Assembly (NCBI RefSeq): GCF_902498845.1
Contig: NZ_CABVLM010000008.1
Span: forward strand, 186,001 to 250,000
Source: Pseudoalteromonas rhizosphaerae
GTDB lineage: Bacteria > Pseudomonadota > Gammaproteobacteria > Enterobacterales > Alteromonadaceae
Direction: 5' to 3'
Length of the DNA stretch: 64,000 nucleotides
Shown: positions 45,414 through 54,040 of the stretch, piece by piece
Numbering within the stretch: position 1 is the stretch's first letter
Layout of the letters: each line of letters begins with the position of its first letter
Notes under the pieces: generated by a model
The model's database searches: none
Told to the model about the DNA's origin: nothing
The model's input: only the letters and a program-made list of their open reading frames with translations
Made by a program: the position numbers and the translations under genes

Positions 45414-46167
45414 CGTTGATCTCCATTGTTTTAAGCCACTCACCAACCGCAGCCAAACTATCTTTCGCTGTCATATCAACACTTAGTGGCGTAACCGATG
45501 CATAGCCATTATTGATAGCATAAAAGTCTGTACCTTCTCCGGCATCACTTTCGGCACCTAAAACCCCATACCAATAAATGTCTCGTCCCCATGGATCTTG
45601 TTGTTTAGTCATGGTTTCGGCTTTATGACGCGCACCTAAACGCGTTACTTGCACGCCTTTTAGCTCAGATAACGGAATATCTGGCACATTAATGTTGATG
45701 ATTTGATCTTTTGGCAATGGATGTGACGCCAGCTCTTTAATTATGCTGACAGTCACCGCTGCTGCCGTTTCAAAGTGATTACCTTCTTTTGAGCACAAAG
45801 ACACCGCCACTGCGGGCAAGCCTAAATGACGTCCTTCGGTTGCTGCTGCAACAGTCCCTGAGTACAAAGTATCGTCACCTAAATTTGCACCGTGGTTAAT
45901 ACCGGCAACGACTAGATCGGGCTTTTCATTAAGTAATTCATTCACACCCAAATGCACACAATCAGTTGGTGTGCCATTGACCGAAATAAACCCATTATCT
46001 AGCGTGGTAGCACGCAGTGGATTAAGTAGCGTCAGTGAGTTACTTGCGCCACTGCAATTGCGATCAGGTGCAACTAACGTTACGTCTGCAATTTGCGTCA
46101 ATGCCTGATACAACACTGCAATACCTTTTGCATTAACACCATCATCGTTACTTAGAAGAATTTTCAT
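45403..46167 (-). CDS. surE: 5'/3'-nucleotidase SurE
   Basis: 254 residues from the ATG at 46167. [20 protein letters not shown] carries the two metal-binding Asp, then [25 protein letters not shown] and [20 protein letters not shown]. Hydrolyses nucleoside monophosphates and polyphosphate. Its start lies within truD (20-base overlap), and its 3' end overlaps pcm. Confidence 0.96.
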   Translation of the reverse strand: MKILLSNDDGVNAKGIAVLYQALTQIADVTLVAPDRNCSGASNSLTLLNPLRATTLDNGFISVNGTPTDCVHLGVNELLNEKPDLVVAGINHGANLGDDTLYSGTVAAATEGRHLGLPAVAVSLCSKEGNHFETAAAVTVSIIKELASHPLPKDQIININVPDIPLSELKGVQVTRLGARHKAETMTKQQDPWGRDIYWYGVLGAESDAGEGTDFYAINNGYASVTPLSVDMTAKDSLAAVGEWLKTMEINGAG

Positions 46168-47197
46168 TTTCAGCGTCCTGTTCTTTATGTACTCGTGGGC
46201 TTGCATCTGTGTAATCCACCAGCTCACGTAACAATGCCGTGGCAAAGGTGCCTTTGGGTAAACCAAAGCTCAATTTAATGGTAGTTTCATCAATCGTTGC
46301 AACGGTTAAATCTTGTGGGATCAAACGCAACATTCTGCGCTCATTTTTCAGCCCTAACTTACCAAGCCCTTCACACCAATCTTGATACGGCTCTAGCCAT
46401 ATTTTTTCTTGTTCGGTGAGGCCTTTTTCGCTAGTGCCGACCAATGGCGCAGACATCATAATATCGCCAGAGGCAAGACGAGCGATATTTTCATCGCTAA
46501 TGGCATCTTCAAAAAATGCATTGCTACCACTGAGCATAAACACTTCACGGTGCATGGTTTTAGCTAAGCCGTGCTCAGCAACACGCAAATTCACTATTTG
46601 ATTAAACACATAAGAACGTGCAGCAGAGATAATTAAACCACGTAGTTTTTTGTCACGAATGCGCTCACCGGCAAACATCTTTTTAGCCATCACTAAATTA
46701 TGACCATCGTGACCAAAGCGTTGTTCGCCAAAATAGTTAGGCACCCCGGCGCGTACCGCGTTGATACGACAAAGAATGTCTAACGGATGAGTTACATTAC
46801 GCAGAATAATGCTGAATTTATTACCTTTGTGGCAGCCAGTCCGCAGCTTACGATTATGCCGTTGCTGAGCAATGATAAACAGTGATTCACTGTTTAGTTC
46901 AGTAAAATCAATGTCTTTCTTAATGGGTACTGGCACACTAAACCACTGACTACACACTCCGTGGCGATCTTTCATACCAGCGAAGCTGACATCACGTGGC
47001 GAAATCCCCGCTTTTTGGGCAAGTAATTTAGCAACGTATTGGGTATTTTCGCCTTTTTTAACGACCTGTAAACAGACGTGTTCACCACTGCCAGTAAATT
47101 CGATGCCTAAGTCTTCGTCCACCATAAAATCTTCAGCGCAGGTTTTAAAATCAGCTTTAGATAGTGGTGCACCGTATAAATAATTTAACTCGCTCAT
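46148..47197 (-). CDS. truD: tRNA pseudouridine(13) synthase TruD
   Basis: 349 residues. Catalytic motif region [17 protein letters not shown] (Asp in KDR), [15 protein letters not shown], and the N-terminal [20 protein letters not shown]. Modifies U13 of tRNA-Glu. Starts at 47197 with ATGA overlap with the ispF stop and shares 20 bases with surE. Confidence 0.96.
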   Translation of the reverse strand: MSELNYLYGAPLSKADFKTCAEDFMVDEDLGIEFTGSGEHVCLQVVKKGENTQYVAKLLAQKAGISPRDVSFAGMKDRHGVCSQWFSVPVPIKKDIDFTELNSESLFIIAQQRHNRKLRTGCHKGNKFSIILRNVTHPLDILCRINAVRAGVPNYFGEQRFGHDGHNLVMAKKMFAGERIRDKKLRGLIISAARSYVFNQIVNLRVAEHGLAKTMHREVFMLSGSNAFFEDAISDENIARLASGDIMMSAPLVGTSEKGLTEQEKIWLEPYQDWCEGLGKLGLKNERRMLRLIPQDLTVATIDETTIKLSFGLPKGTFATALLRELVDYTDASPRVHKEQDAENENSSK

Positions 47198-47676
47198 AGT
47201 GATTGCTTGCTCATGATAACCACTGCATGACTTGAAATACCTTCTTTTCGCCCTTCAAAACCGAGCTTTTCAGTGGTTGTTGCTTTGACATTTACCTGAT
47301 CTAGGTCAGTGTTTAAATCGGCGGCTAAATTTGCACGCATGGCTTGAATATGCGGCAGCATTTTTGGCGCTTGCGCTACTATCGTTACATCCGCATTACC
47401 CAGTACATAGCCTTGCTGCTTAGCTAAATCAACAACATGGCGTAATAAAATACGGCTATCTATATTTTCATATTCACTGGCGGTATCAGGAAAGTGCTTG
47501 CCAATATCGCCCATTGCTAATGAGCCTAAAATAGCATCGCATAGTGCATGGATCGCAACATCACCATCAGAGTGCGCTAAAAAGCCTTGTGGGTAGGCAA
47601 TCTTTTCACCACAAATAGTTAACGGGCCTTCGCCACCAAATTTATGGACATCGAAGCCATGGCCTATACGAATCAT
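47194..47676 (-). CDS. ispF: 2-C-methyl-D-erythritol 2,4-cyclodiphosphate synthase
   Basis: 160 residues. [16 protein letters not shown] (zinc ligands Asp/His), [19 protein letters not shown], and [15 protein letters not shown] with [21 protein letters not shown] pathway of isoprenoid synthesis. ATGA overlap with ispD and with truD. Confidence 0.97.
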   Translation of the reverse strand: MIRIGHGFDVHKFGGEGPLTICGEKIAYPQGFLAHSDGDVAIHALCDAILGSLAMGDIGKHFPDTASEYENIDSRILLRHVVDLAKQQGYVLGNADVTIVAQAPKMLPHIQAMRANLAADLNTDLDQVNVKATTTEKLGFEGRKEGISSHAVVIMSKQSL

Positions 47677-48374
47677 GATGCATTCTCACTATGTTGTTTT
47701 TGGAGTAAAAAGTTGGCTAAATCTAAATCTTCTGGAGTGGTTATTTTAATATTATCGCTACGCCCAGCCACTAGCTTTACGGGCTTATTCGCCCATTCTA
47801 TTGCCGATGCTTCGTCAGTGATCGTAACCTGCTGAGCAAGCGCAGTTTGCAATGCCTGCATTAAATCGTGGTACTTAAATAATTGCGGGGTCAACGCCTG
47901 CCATAAGTCATACCGTGGCACTGTTTGTTGGCTATGAGTTGCACCGCGCTTAATAGTATCTTTCACTTTGCTTGCTAATATACCGCCTTCGTCAGCGTTA
48001 ATGCACTCACTAAGTAAGCGCTCAATATCAGCCAAGGTAACCAGCGGCCTTGCCGCATCATGCACTAACACCCAATCAGGCGGGTTATCTGCAAGCGCTA
48101 ATAAGCCATTAAGTACCGAGTCAGCTCGCTCTTTGCCGCCACTTGCACGGACAATGCGCTGATCAATAAACTCCAGTGTAGCAAAATAAGGATCATCATC
48201 GCTGACGGCCACCACAATAGTCGTTAATTGTTTGAGTTGCGCTAGTTTAGCAAGTGTATGTTCAAGAATTGTTTTACCAGCCAAGCGAATGTATTGCTTC
48301 GGTGCGCTATGTTGCATACGGCTTCCCACGCCAGCGGCTGGGACTATGGCTGCAAGGGTATAATTAGTTGTCAT
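47673..48374 (-). CDS. ispD: 2-C-methyl-D-erythritol 4-phosphate cytidylyltransferase
   Basis: 233 residues from the ATG at 48374 (start [15 protein letters not shown]). CTP loop [20 protein letters not shown], then [11 protein letters not shown] and [14 protein letters not shown]. Makes CDP-methylerythritol in the MEP pathway. Start overlaps ftsB by 11 bases. Confidence 0.96.
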   Translation of the reverse strand: MTTNYTLAAIVPAAGVGSRMQHSAPKQYIRLAGKTILEHTLAKLAQLKQLTTIVVAVSDDDPYFATLEFIDQRIVRASGGKERADSVLNGLLALADNPPDWVLVHDAARPLVTLADIERLLSECINADEGGILASKVKDTIKRGATHSQQTVPRYDLWQALTPQLFKYHDLMQALQTALAQQVTITDEASAIEWANKPVKLVAGRSDNIKITTPEDLDLANFLLQKQHSENAS

Positions 48375-48654
48375 TTTGTTGCTGCCCAGGTAAAACACGA
48401 ATAAATGTTTCGCCGGGTTTGATCATCCCTAATTCATTTCGAGCGCGCTCTTCCACCCCTTCTTGACCAAGCTTTAAATCTTCAATATCGGCTTTAAGCA
48501 CTTTATTACGTTTGATCAATTGAGCATTAGTATCGTGATGTGAAGTAACAGCAGCTTTTAAACGACTATAATCTTGTACACCGTTGTGGCCAAACCATAA
48601 TCGATATTGTACAAATAACGCTAAGCACAGCAGCGTGAATTGAAACAGTCGCAT
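48364..48654 (-). CDS. ftsB: Cell division protein FtsB
   Basis: 96 residues: a short cytoplasmic N-terminus, one membrane segment ([19 protein letters not shown]), a coiled coil ([20 protein letters not shown]) and the conserved [20 protein letters not shown]. Forms the FtsBLQ divisome complex. AAGGAG lies 7 bases before the ATG. First gene of the ftsB-ispDF-truD-surE-pcm run. Confidence 0.95.
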   Translation of the reverse strand: MRLFQFTLLCLALFVQYRLWFGHNGVQDYSRLKAAVTSHHDTNAQLIKRNKVLKADIEDLKLGQEGVEERARNELGMIKPGETFIRVLPGQQQNDN

Positions 48655-48715
48655 TAAACACTCCTTGATTTTACTCTACCAGTACAAATTTATAATGCGA
48701 TTAAGGCTACTGGTA

Positions 48716-49345
48716 TTATATTTTTTTAACTCGAACATGGGGACGTTTTAAATTACGCCAATTGATATTGCCTGCTAGCAGCATTTCTCTCAGTGATAAA
48801 ATACGCGGTGTCGTGCGTTTATCAAAAGACCACTGATGGCCACAACAAGCAGCGGCCATTGTTGCCTTTGTGGGCTTTAATAACACCACCGACTGCCCTT
48901 CAAGCGGCTGACCTTGGCAGTCAAACCAACCATGCTCATTACAATGAAGTTTATTGTCGCTTACTTGGTCGATGCTGTCTATTGCAACACGGGTTTGATT
49001 TGCGCTATTGAGTAAAAGCGGAACAATTAAACCTACATTTTTATGTGTTTGATAAAAATCATCATTATTTTTTGCGTTGGGAGGCTGAGCTTTTTGCTTA
49101 TCAAGCCAACAGCCATTGTGCGGATCTAACTGAAAAGGAACTTGACCATTTACCACGGCCGTTGCTGCGCGTTCTATATAATAAGGAAGACTTTTTAATC
49201 GCTTGCGTAAACGCTGCTCATTCACTTCAACAACTAATTGACCTATTTCCCGCGCATAAAAAGCATTGCACAACTGCGCATATAGCACACGTTGTGTATC
49301 TGATTGCCAAATATCGACTTGTTGAAAGGGGTCGCTTGCAGCCAA
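48716..49345 (-). CDS. Conserved hypothetical protein
   Basis: 209 residues from a TTG at 49345, which directly follows an in-frame stop. No family recognised. The N-terminal half is charged (YAREIGQLVVEVNEQRLRKR), the middle contains several His/Asn/Asp (DPHNGCWLD), and the C-terminus is basic (WRNLKRPHVRVKKI). The start is doubtful: there is no good ribosome-binding site, and an adjacent frame just upstream reads like coding sequence (see findings). A GTG near 49291 is an alternative. Confidence 0.55.
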   Translation of the reverse strand: MAASDPFQQVDIWQSDTQRVLYAQLCNAFYAREIGQLVVEVNEQRLRKRLKSLPYYIERAATAVVNGQVPFQLDPHNGCWLDKQKAQPPNAKNNDDFYQTHKNVGLIVPLLLNSANQTRVAIDSIDQVSDNKLHCNEHGWFDCQGQPLEGQSVVLLKPTKATMAAACCGHQWSFDKRTTPRILSLREMLLAGNINWRNLKRPHVRVKKI

Positions 49346-49435
49346 CGATCATACTCTAAAACATCTAGTTGCTTGTTTTATAGCACAGTATTGACTGCTT
49401 TTTAAGCTCTGCAATTTACAAAAGCAAAGCTCAAG

Positions 49436-49918
49436 TTACTTAATTTGTGACTTTATACCTAATTTAGCATCGCCAGTTTCTAAAAACTGCACTACTTCAT
49501 CACGTTTCTTACCTAATAACAGACTACCATCAGCTAAAAACATAAAATTTTGCCAATTGCGTTTAAACACATCAAAGCTGGTTTCGATAATATTATCGCG
49601 GGCGATACAAAAATACACTGTAGTATTAGCTTGCCAACCTAAGTGCGCAAGGATCTCAGCTGGCAATTGCTCAGCGCCGGCTTCCCATGCAGCTTCCCAG
49701 TGAATAGTTTGCGAGAAATTGTCTTCGTTACCACACCAGTCTGTTTTTTCAAAAAAATCAGGATGGTCATGTTCACGGCTCACCATGGTGCTCCATAAAA
49801 CAGCGGCACGCTCATGGCTCATAGGTTTAATTAAGGCAAGGTCTTGTTCTGTTACTGGCGCATCTTTATGACGAAAAACCCACGCTTTTTTGTAATCATC
49901 TAACGAAATATAGTTCAT
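49436..49918 (-). CDS. DUF2947 family protein
   Basis: 160 residues, cytoplasmic, acidic. Family look: YKKAWVFRHKDAPVTEQDLA, WEAAWEAGAEQLPAEILAHL, and VYFCIARDNIIETSFDVFKR with NWQNFMFLADGSLLLGK. Function unknown; the family is common in Vibrio and Pseudoalteromonas. Divergent from the DUF1653 gene across 60 bp. Confidence 0.85.
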   Translation of the reverse strand: MNYISLDDYKKAWVFRHKDAPVTEQDLALIKPMSHERAAVLWSTMVSREHDHPDFFEKTDWCGNEDNFSQTIHWEAAWEAGAEQLPAEILAHLGWQANTTVYFCIARDNIIETSFDVFKRNWQNFMFLADGSLLLGKKRDEVVQFLETGDAKLGIKSQIK

Positions 49919-49978
49919 AGTATTGGCAAATTAGTTAGCATTAAAAGTGCAAAGACAAATTATACAAGAGATCAAAAC

Positions 49979-50218
49979 ATGACTACAGCAATAAAACCAC
50001 ATACCCTCAAATCAGGCATATACCAACACTACAAAGGCCCAAAGTACAAAGTTCTATACGTCGCCATTCACAGTGAAACAGACGAACAATTAGTTATCTA
50101 CCAAGCCTTGTATGGTGAGTTTGGCATGTGGGCACGACCACTGAGTATGTTTAGCGAAACCGTCGAGAAAGATGGCCAAATTATTCCACGCTTTAGCTAC
50201 CTTGGTGAAGCCGATTAA
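49979..50218 (+). CDS. DUF1653 domain protein
   Basis: 79 residues: LKSGIYQHYKGPKYKVLYVA, then LVIYQALYGEFGMWARPLSM, the usual DUF1653 layout of a small SH3-like beta domain. Function unknown. Precedes the MoxR/vWA pair by 51 bases. Confidence 0.88.
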   Translation: MTTAIKPHTLKSGIYQHYKGPKYKVLYVAIHSETDEQLVIYQALYGEFGMWARPLSMFSETVEKDGQIIPRFSYLGEAD

Positions 50219-50269
50219 CTATGGCATGATAGGCATATTGTTTACTGCTCAGACCAGATAGGTATTTAC

Positions 50270-51118
50270 GTGCAATTTAATTCTACTAATAACTACATCG
50301 CAAGTTCAGCGTTAAAACAAGCGGTTAATGCGGCTATTTTGCTGGAAAAGCCACTTTTGATCAAAGGCGAGCCCGGCACAGGTAAAACCATGCTGGCTGA
50401 GGAGTTAGCTAAAAGCTTAGATACCACACTGATCCAATGGCATATCAAATCAACCACTAAAGCGCAGCAAGGCTTATATGAATACGATGCAGTATCACGC
50501 CTTCGCGACAGCCAATTAGGTGATGCCCGGGTAAACGACATTGGCAACTATATTATTAAAGGCAAGTTGTGGCAGGCATTTACCTATGGTGAAGAACATA
50601 ACAAACGCCCGGTATTATTAATTGATGAAATAGACAAAGCCGACATCGAATTCCCGAACGACTTACTATTAGAACTCGATAAAATGGAATTTCATGTTTA
50701 TGAAACCGGTGAGCGTGTAATCGCAAAACAACGCCCTATTGTGATCATCACCTCAAACAACGAAAAAGAACTGCCCGATGCCTTTTTACGCCGTTGTTTT
50801 TTCCATTACATTGATTTTCCATCTAGTGACGAAATGCAGCAAATTATCGATGTTCACCACCCACACGTAAAACAAGATTTAGTTCGCCAAGCGCTAGAAG
50901 TATTTTTTAATCTACGTGAAGTCAACGGCATTAAGAAAAAGCCTTCCACCAGCGAGTTACTTGATTGGTTAAAACTGCTTATGGCTGAAGACATCGATGC
51001 AAAAACTCTGCATGACAAAACTCAAAAAGGCGGTTTAATGCCAATGTTTGGCGCACTACTTAAAAATGAGCAAGATATCAGCTTAATTGAAAAACTTGCC
51101 TTTATGAGTCGCCGTTAA
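50270..51118 (+). CDS. MoxR-type AAA+ ATPase
   Basis: 282 residues, GTG start with AGG about 8 bases upstream. Walker A GEPGTGKTML, Walker B PVLLIDEIDKADIEFPNDLL, sensor 1 IVIITSNNEKELPD and an arginine finger in AFLRRCFFHYIDFP. MoxR ATPases work with vWA partners as chaperones for metal insertion or complex assembly. The vWA gene starts 1 base after its stop, so the two are coupled. The client is not evident here. Confidence 0.9.
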   Translation: MQFNSTNNYIASSALKQAVNAAILLEKPLLIKGEPGTGKTMLAEELAKSLDTTLIQWHIKSTTKAQQGLYEYDAVSRLRDSQLGDARVNDIGNYIIKGKLWQAFTYGEEHNKRPVLLIDEIDKADIEFPNDLLLELDKMEFHVYETGERVIAKQRPIVIITSNNEKELPDAFLRRCFFHYIDFPSSDEMQQIIDVHHPHVKQDLVRQALEVFFNLREVNGIKKKPSTSELLDWLKLLMAEDIDAKTLHDKTQKGGLMPMFGALLKNEQDISLIEKLAFMSRR

Positions 51119-51119
51119 G

Positions 51120-52307
51120 ATGTTGATTGCGTTTTTCTTCAAACTGCGTGAATACCGTTTACCTGTTAGTTTGCGCGAGCTGCTTGATTTGATCAACGCG
51201 CTAAAAAAAGGCGCGGTATTTGCCGATGTTGACGGATTTTATTATTTAGCCCGTACCATTATGGTTAAAGACGAAACCCACTTTGACAGGTTTGATAAAG
51301 CCTTTGCTGATTACTTTAGCGGCATTGCCGATCTGGACTTACTCGAAAGCTTAAAACAGCAGCACAACTTACCTGAAGATTGGCTGCGCAAAGAGTTTGA
51401 AAAACACCTAACCGATGAAGAAAAAGCCCAGCTTAAAGCCATGGGCGGCCTTGATGAGCTAATGAAAACCCTCAAAGAGCGCCTAGAAGAACAACAAAAA
51501 CGCCACGCTGGTGGCAATAAATGGGTGGGCACCGGTGGTACATCTCCATTTGGCGCGTATGGCTATAACCCTGAGGGCGTAAGGATTGGTCAAGACGGCA
51601 ACCGCAATCGCCAAGCGGTAAAAGTATGGGATAAACGCGAATACCGTAACCTAGATTCCGATCGTGAAATTGGCTCACGCACTATTAAGCTCGCCCTTAA
51701 AAAACTGCGCAAGTTTGCTCGCACTGGTGCCAGTGACACTCTCGACTTAAACGAGACCATTCGCGCGACCGCCAAGCAAGGCGGCATGCTGGATGTAAAA
51801 ATGGCACCAGAGCGCCACAACGCGGTAAAAGTATTGATGCTGTTTGATATTGGCGGCTCAATGGATGATTACATTCACACCTGCGAAGAGCTATTTAGCG
51901 CCGCGCATAGCGAGTTTAAACATTTAGAATTTTACTACTTTCATAACTGCTTATATGAACATGTTTGGCAAGACAACCAACGCCGCCACTCAAACGTCAT
52001 TGATACCATGGCGCTGATCAACAAGTTCACCAGTGACTATAAAGTGATCTTTGTTGGCGACGCCACTATGGGCCCGTATGAAATTGCCTATGCCGGCGGC
52101 TCAGTGGAACACTACAACGAAGAGCCCGGCAGTGCCTGGCTTGCTCGTATCACCAACCACTTTGATAAAGTCGCTTGGCTCAATCCACAACCGGTTGAAC
52201 ACTGGCGTTACTACCAATCAATTGATTTTATCAAGCAGCTAATGGATAACCGCATGTACCCACTGAGTTTGGATGGGATTAGTAATGCGATAAGAGAGCT
52301 AACATAG
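51120..52307 (+). CDS. vWA-domain protein (CoxE-like), MoxR partner
   Basis: 395 residues. N-terminal helical region (FFKLREYRLPVSLRELLDLI), a long basic/acidic linker, then a vWA domain from about residue 230 with a MIDAS-like DIGGSMDDY, where the second Ser position of the DxSxS pattern is Gly, as often in this family, and a later FVGDATMGPYE. Probably an adaptor for the MoxR ATPase. No co-transcribed client gene in the window. Confidence 0.88.
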   Translation: MLIAFFFKLREYRLPVSLRELLDLINALKKGAVFADVDGFYYLARTIMVKDETHFDRFDKAFADYFSGIADLDLLESLKQQHNLPEDWLRKEFEKHLTDEEKAQLKAMGGLDELMKTLKERLEEQQKRHAGGNKWVGTGGTSPFGAYGYNPEGVRIGQDGNRNRQAVKVWDKREYRNLDSDREIGSRTIKLALKKLRKFARTGASDTLDLNETIRATAKQGGMLDVKMAPERHNAVKVLMLFDIGGSMDDYIHTCEELFSAAHSEFKHLEFYYFHNCLYEHVWQDNQRRHSNVIDTMALINKFTSDYKVIFVGDATMGPYEIAYAGGSVEHYNEEPGSAWLARITNHFDKVAWLNPQPVEHWRYYQSIDFIKQLMDNRMYPLSLDGISNAIRELT

Positions 52308-52339
52308 GTGCTAGATTATAGGGGCTAGGAAAACTAACT

Positions 52340-52417
52340 CTACAACTCAGCTATATGATTCAATGTTTCTGGATAACGCTGCACCAGTTTTAGTAAAGTA
52401 ATTGCTTGGAATCTTAT
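52340..52417 (-). pseudogene. C-terminal remnant of XRE-type antitoxin
   Basis: The minus strand encodes QAITLLKLVQRYPETL followed by NHIAEL and a TAG at 52340. This is the typical tail of HigA/NadS-like antitoxins (NxQAxxLLKLVxRYPETL). No start codon belongs to it. The matching N-terminal part lies 0.5 kb away at 52929-53063, beyond two small ORFs. Confidence 0.6.
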
Positions 52418-52538
52418 TTACAGCGCACGCATATCTATGTGAGAAATTGTGCAGCAAATATTAAATGTACTATTGTGTTTAAGATTTAGAATGCTCTCTT
52501 TGTGTCTAGCGGCTAAACGGTTGAATATACTGTTTAGT

Positions 52539-52685
52539 TCAGCAGTCATTATCATTGGGGGTGTTACGGGAGTCATTCATCAAGTCTTTCACAAAGTACT
52601 TTGACATTTTAAAGGACATATTATGTTGACGAAGTATTTCATTGACCGAACATTCTAATGCAAATATTTCAGCTTCAGTAATCAT
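52539..52685 (-). CDS. Small hypothetical protein (48 aa)
   Basis: 48 residues, starting MITEAEIFALECSVNEILRQ and ending NTPNDNDC. The ATG at 52685 has GGAGG 9 bases upstream and lies 1 base after the stop of the 72-residue gene, so the pair form a small operon. Predicted helical and acidic. No family recognised. It lies inside the interruption of the antitoxin gene. Confidence 0.55.
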   Translation of the reverse strand: MITEAEIFALECSVNEILRQHNMSFKMSKYFVKDLMNDSRNTPNDNDC

Positions 52686-52686
52686 T

Positions 52687-52905
52687 TTATGCACCTCCAA
52701 TGTGCTTATTATATAATTCCAATAACTTCGAATTCAGTTCATCATCAGTAAAAGCAACAATATTACCGGCTGGCTTCGAATCATCTAAGCTTCCTATTCT
52801 CACGTCAAAATTTTCATTATCAAAACTATCTATAAAAATATGACTTCCTTTTTGTTCATCAAAAAATGATGCAAAGTTGTCTGTAATTGCCATATCAAAT
52901 TTCAT
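52687..52905 (-). CDS. Small hypothetical protein (72 aa)
   Basis: 72 residues from the ATG at 52905 (AAGGAAG about 5 bases upstream). Acidic: MKFDMAITDNFASFFDEQKG, then FIDSFDNENFDVRIGSLDD. No family recognised. It may be a cargo gene of the inserted segment, together with the 48-residue gene. Confidence 0.6.
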   Translation of the reverse strand: MKFDMAITDNFASFFDEQKGSHIFIDSFDNENFDVRIGSLDDSKPAGNIVAFTDDELNSKLLELYNKHIGGA

Positions 52906-52928
52906 GTTTCTTCCTTGTAGATTAAACA

Positions 52929-53063
52929 TCAAATAATAAAATCTAGTAACATTCTTGCCGATGTATGCAATAGCTTTGCAAATACCCCACGTGACATATT
53001 AAATGCTTCGCGAATATTGATTATTTCATCGGGTGAAATGGCGGGCTTATTTGCATCATTCAT
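52929..53063 (-). pseudogene. Truncated XRE-type antitoxin (N-terminal part)
   Basis: 44 residues: ISPDEIINIREAFNMSRGVF followed by AKLLHTSARM, i.e. helices 1-3 of a HigA/NadS-like helix-turn-helix, then a short foreign tail LLDFII and a stop. The recognition-helix continuation (usually RTLxxWEQG) is missing. Its natural C-terminus seems to be at 52340-52417. The cognate toxin gene is not seen upstream. Confidence 0.6.
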
Positions 53064-53145
53064 AGCATAAGTGAGTAAGGTTAGCTTGTCTTGTGCATGC
53101 GCTTAAATGTACGCAAATTACTTACACTTATTAAGTTAGCACTAT

Positions 53146-53196
53146 GACGCGATATAAACCTGCTACCAGTGTGTAGCCGCAGGTTTATACCCCGTC
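53146..53196. repeat. Bulged palindrome of unknown role
   Basis: TATAAACCTGC (53153-53163) pairs perfectly with GCAGGTTTATA (53179-53189). Outside a symmetric 4x4 bulge, GAC (53146) pairs with GTC (53194). The 15-base loop contains an alternative GCTAC/GTAGC pairing. No T-tail. Could be a recombination-site remnant or a mobile palindrome. Confidence 0.4.
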
Positions 53197-53290
53197 AAAT
53201 ATATAATTTAGACGTTGGATAAAACTCAGCTGCAGAGCAAACTCTGTCGCGATATAAAATAGCTGCCACATGGCTCGTTAAAAAAGAAAA

Positions 53291-53312
53291 GCGCGGGATC
53301 TCTCCCGCGCTT
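53291..53312 (-). terminator. Rho-independent terminator after Spy/CpxP-like gene
   Basis: AGCGCGGGA (53291-53299) pairs with TCCCGCGCT (53304-53312). On the minus strand it is followed by TTTCTTTTTT. Confidence 0.9.
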
Positions 53313-53343
53313 CATTTTTCGCTTTAGTAATTTTGGTAATTAC

Positions 53344-53868
53344 TTAGCCTGCCGTTTGTTCGTCACGGCTGCGTTTTTTGTCACCTTTTTTACGCATGTG
53401 CTTTTTAATTTCTTGGTACTTTTCACGTTGTTCAGCATTTAATACTTGCCATACTTGATGCTGCGTTTTTAGGTTAATTAAGCCAAATTGCTCGCCTTTG
53501 CTTTGGCGCTGCGCTAATAACTCTTTCGCTGCGGCTTCATCAAAGGTTGGCATATCTAACAATGCTTGCATTTGTGCCTTATGGGCAGCACGCTCTTGCT
53601 TCATGACCTGTTTATCGTTACCACGTAGCGCTTTAAACTGTGCTTTTTGCGCATCAAAAATGCTTTTTAACTGAGTTTGTTGTTGCTCAGTTAAATCAAG
53701 CTTTTTAACGCCACGCTCAGAGAGTAAAAAGCGCGCTTGTTTATGCTGTTGAGAATGGCCTGGTTTATGATCCATGCCCTCTTTTGCTATTACGGCGCCA
53801 GTGCCTAATGTTGCTGTCGCTAATCCACAAATTAATACTAGTTTAGAAACTTTACTTGAAATAGTCAT
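53344..53868 (-). CDS. Spy/CpxP-family periplasmic protein
   Basis: 174 residues from the ATG at 53868 (AAGG 8 bases upstream; the ATG at 53874 is only 2 bases from it). Signal peptide cut near AVIA-KEG. Helical, with LTXXQ-type motifs KLDLTEQQQTQLKSIF and VLNAEQREKYQEIK. CpxP represses CpxA and Spy is a periplasmic chaperone. Divergent from cpxRA across a 172-bp region with CpxR-like boxes, so an envelope-stress feedback role is likely. Confidence 0.87.
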   Translation of the reverse strand: MTISSKVSKLVLICGLATATLGTGAVIAKEGMDHKPGHSQQHKQARFLLSERGVKKLDLTEQQQTQLKSIFDAQKAQFKALRGNDKQVMKQERAAHKAQMQALLDMPTFDEAAAKELLAQRQSKGEQFGLINLKTQHQVWQVLNAEQREKYQEIKKHMRKKGDKKRSRDEQTAG

Positions 53869-53938
53869 AATCATTACCTTTGAGTTGCTTGTAACTTAGT
53901 GTCTGTTCAGTTGTTATGTTCACTATAACTAACCAAGT

Positions 53939-53975
53939 GCAAAGCAACGCAAAGCAATGTAAAGGTTGTGTAAAG
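53939..53975 (+). promoter_or_regulatory. Four phased G(C/T)AAAG boxes, putative CpxR site
   Basis: GCAAAG at 53939 and 53949, GTAAAG at 53959 and 53970, in one orientation with 10, 10 and 11-bp steps. The last two resemble the CpxR direct repeat GTAAA-N5-GTAAA, with 6 instead of 5 bases between. Located 66 bp before the cpxR ATG. Confidence 0.6.
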
Positions 53976-54040
53976 GTTCACTTTTAAGTGCGTTAAGGCG
54001 TAAAATGAAGTTATTCCAGCGTGGTTAAGGTGAGCAAATA

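Noticed and set aside
49045..49359. A 104-codon open frame on the plus strand
   Set aside because: It runs antisense through the 48716-49345 gene, has no ribosome-binding site and no recognisable domain, so it is most likely a shadow frame.
53101..53220. Integron attC site
   Set aside because: A GTTGGAT heptamer and a bulged palindrome are present, but no partner RYYYAAC heptamer in the right place and no integrase or cassette array is visible.
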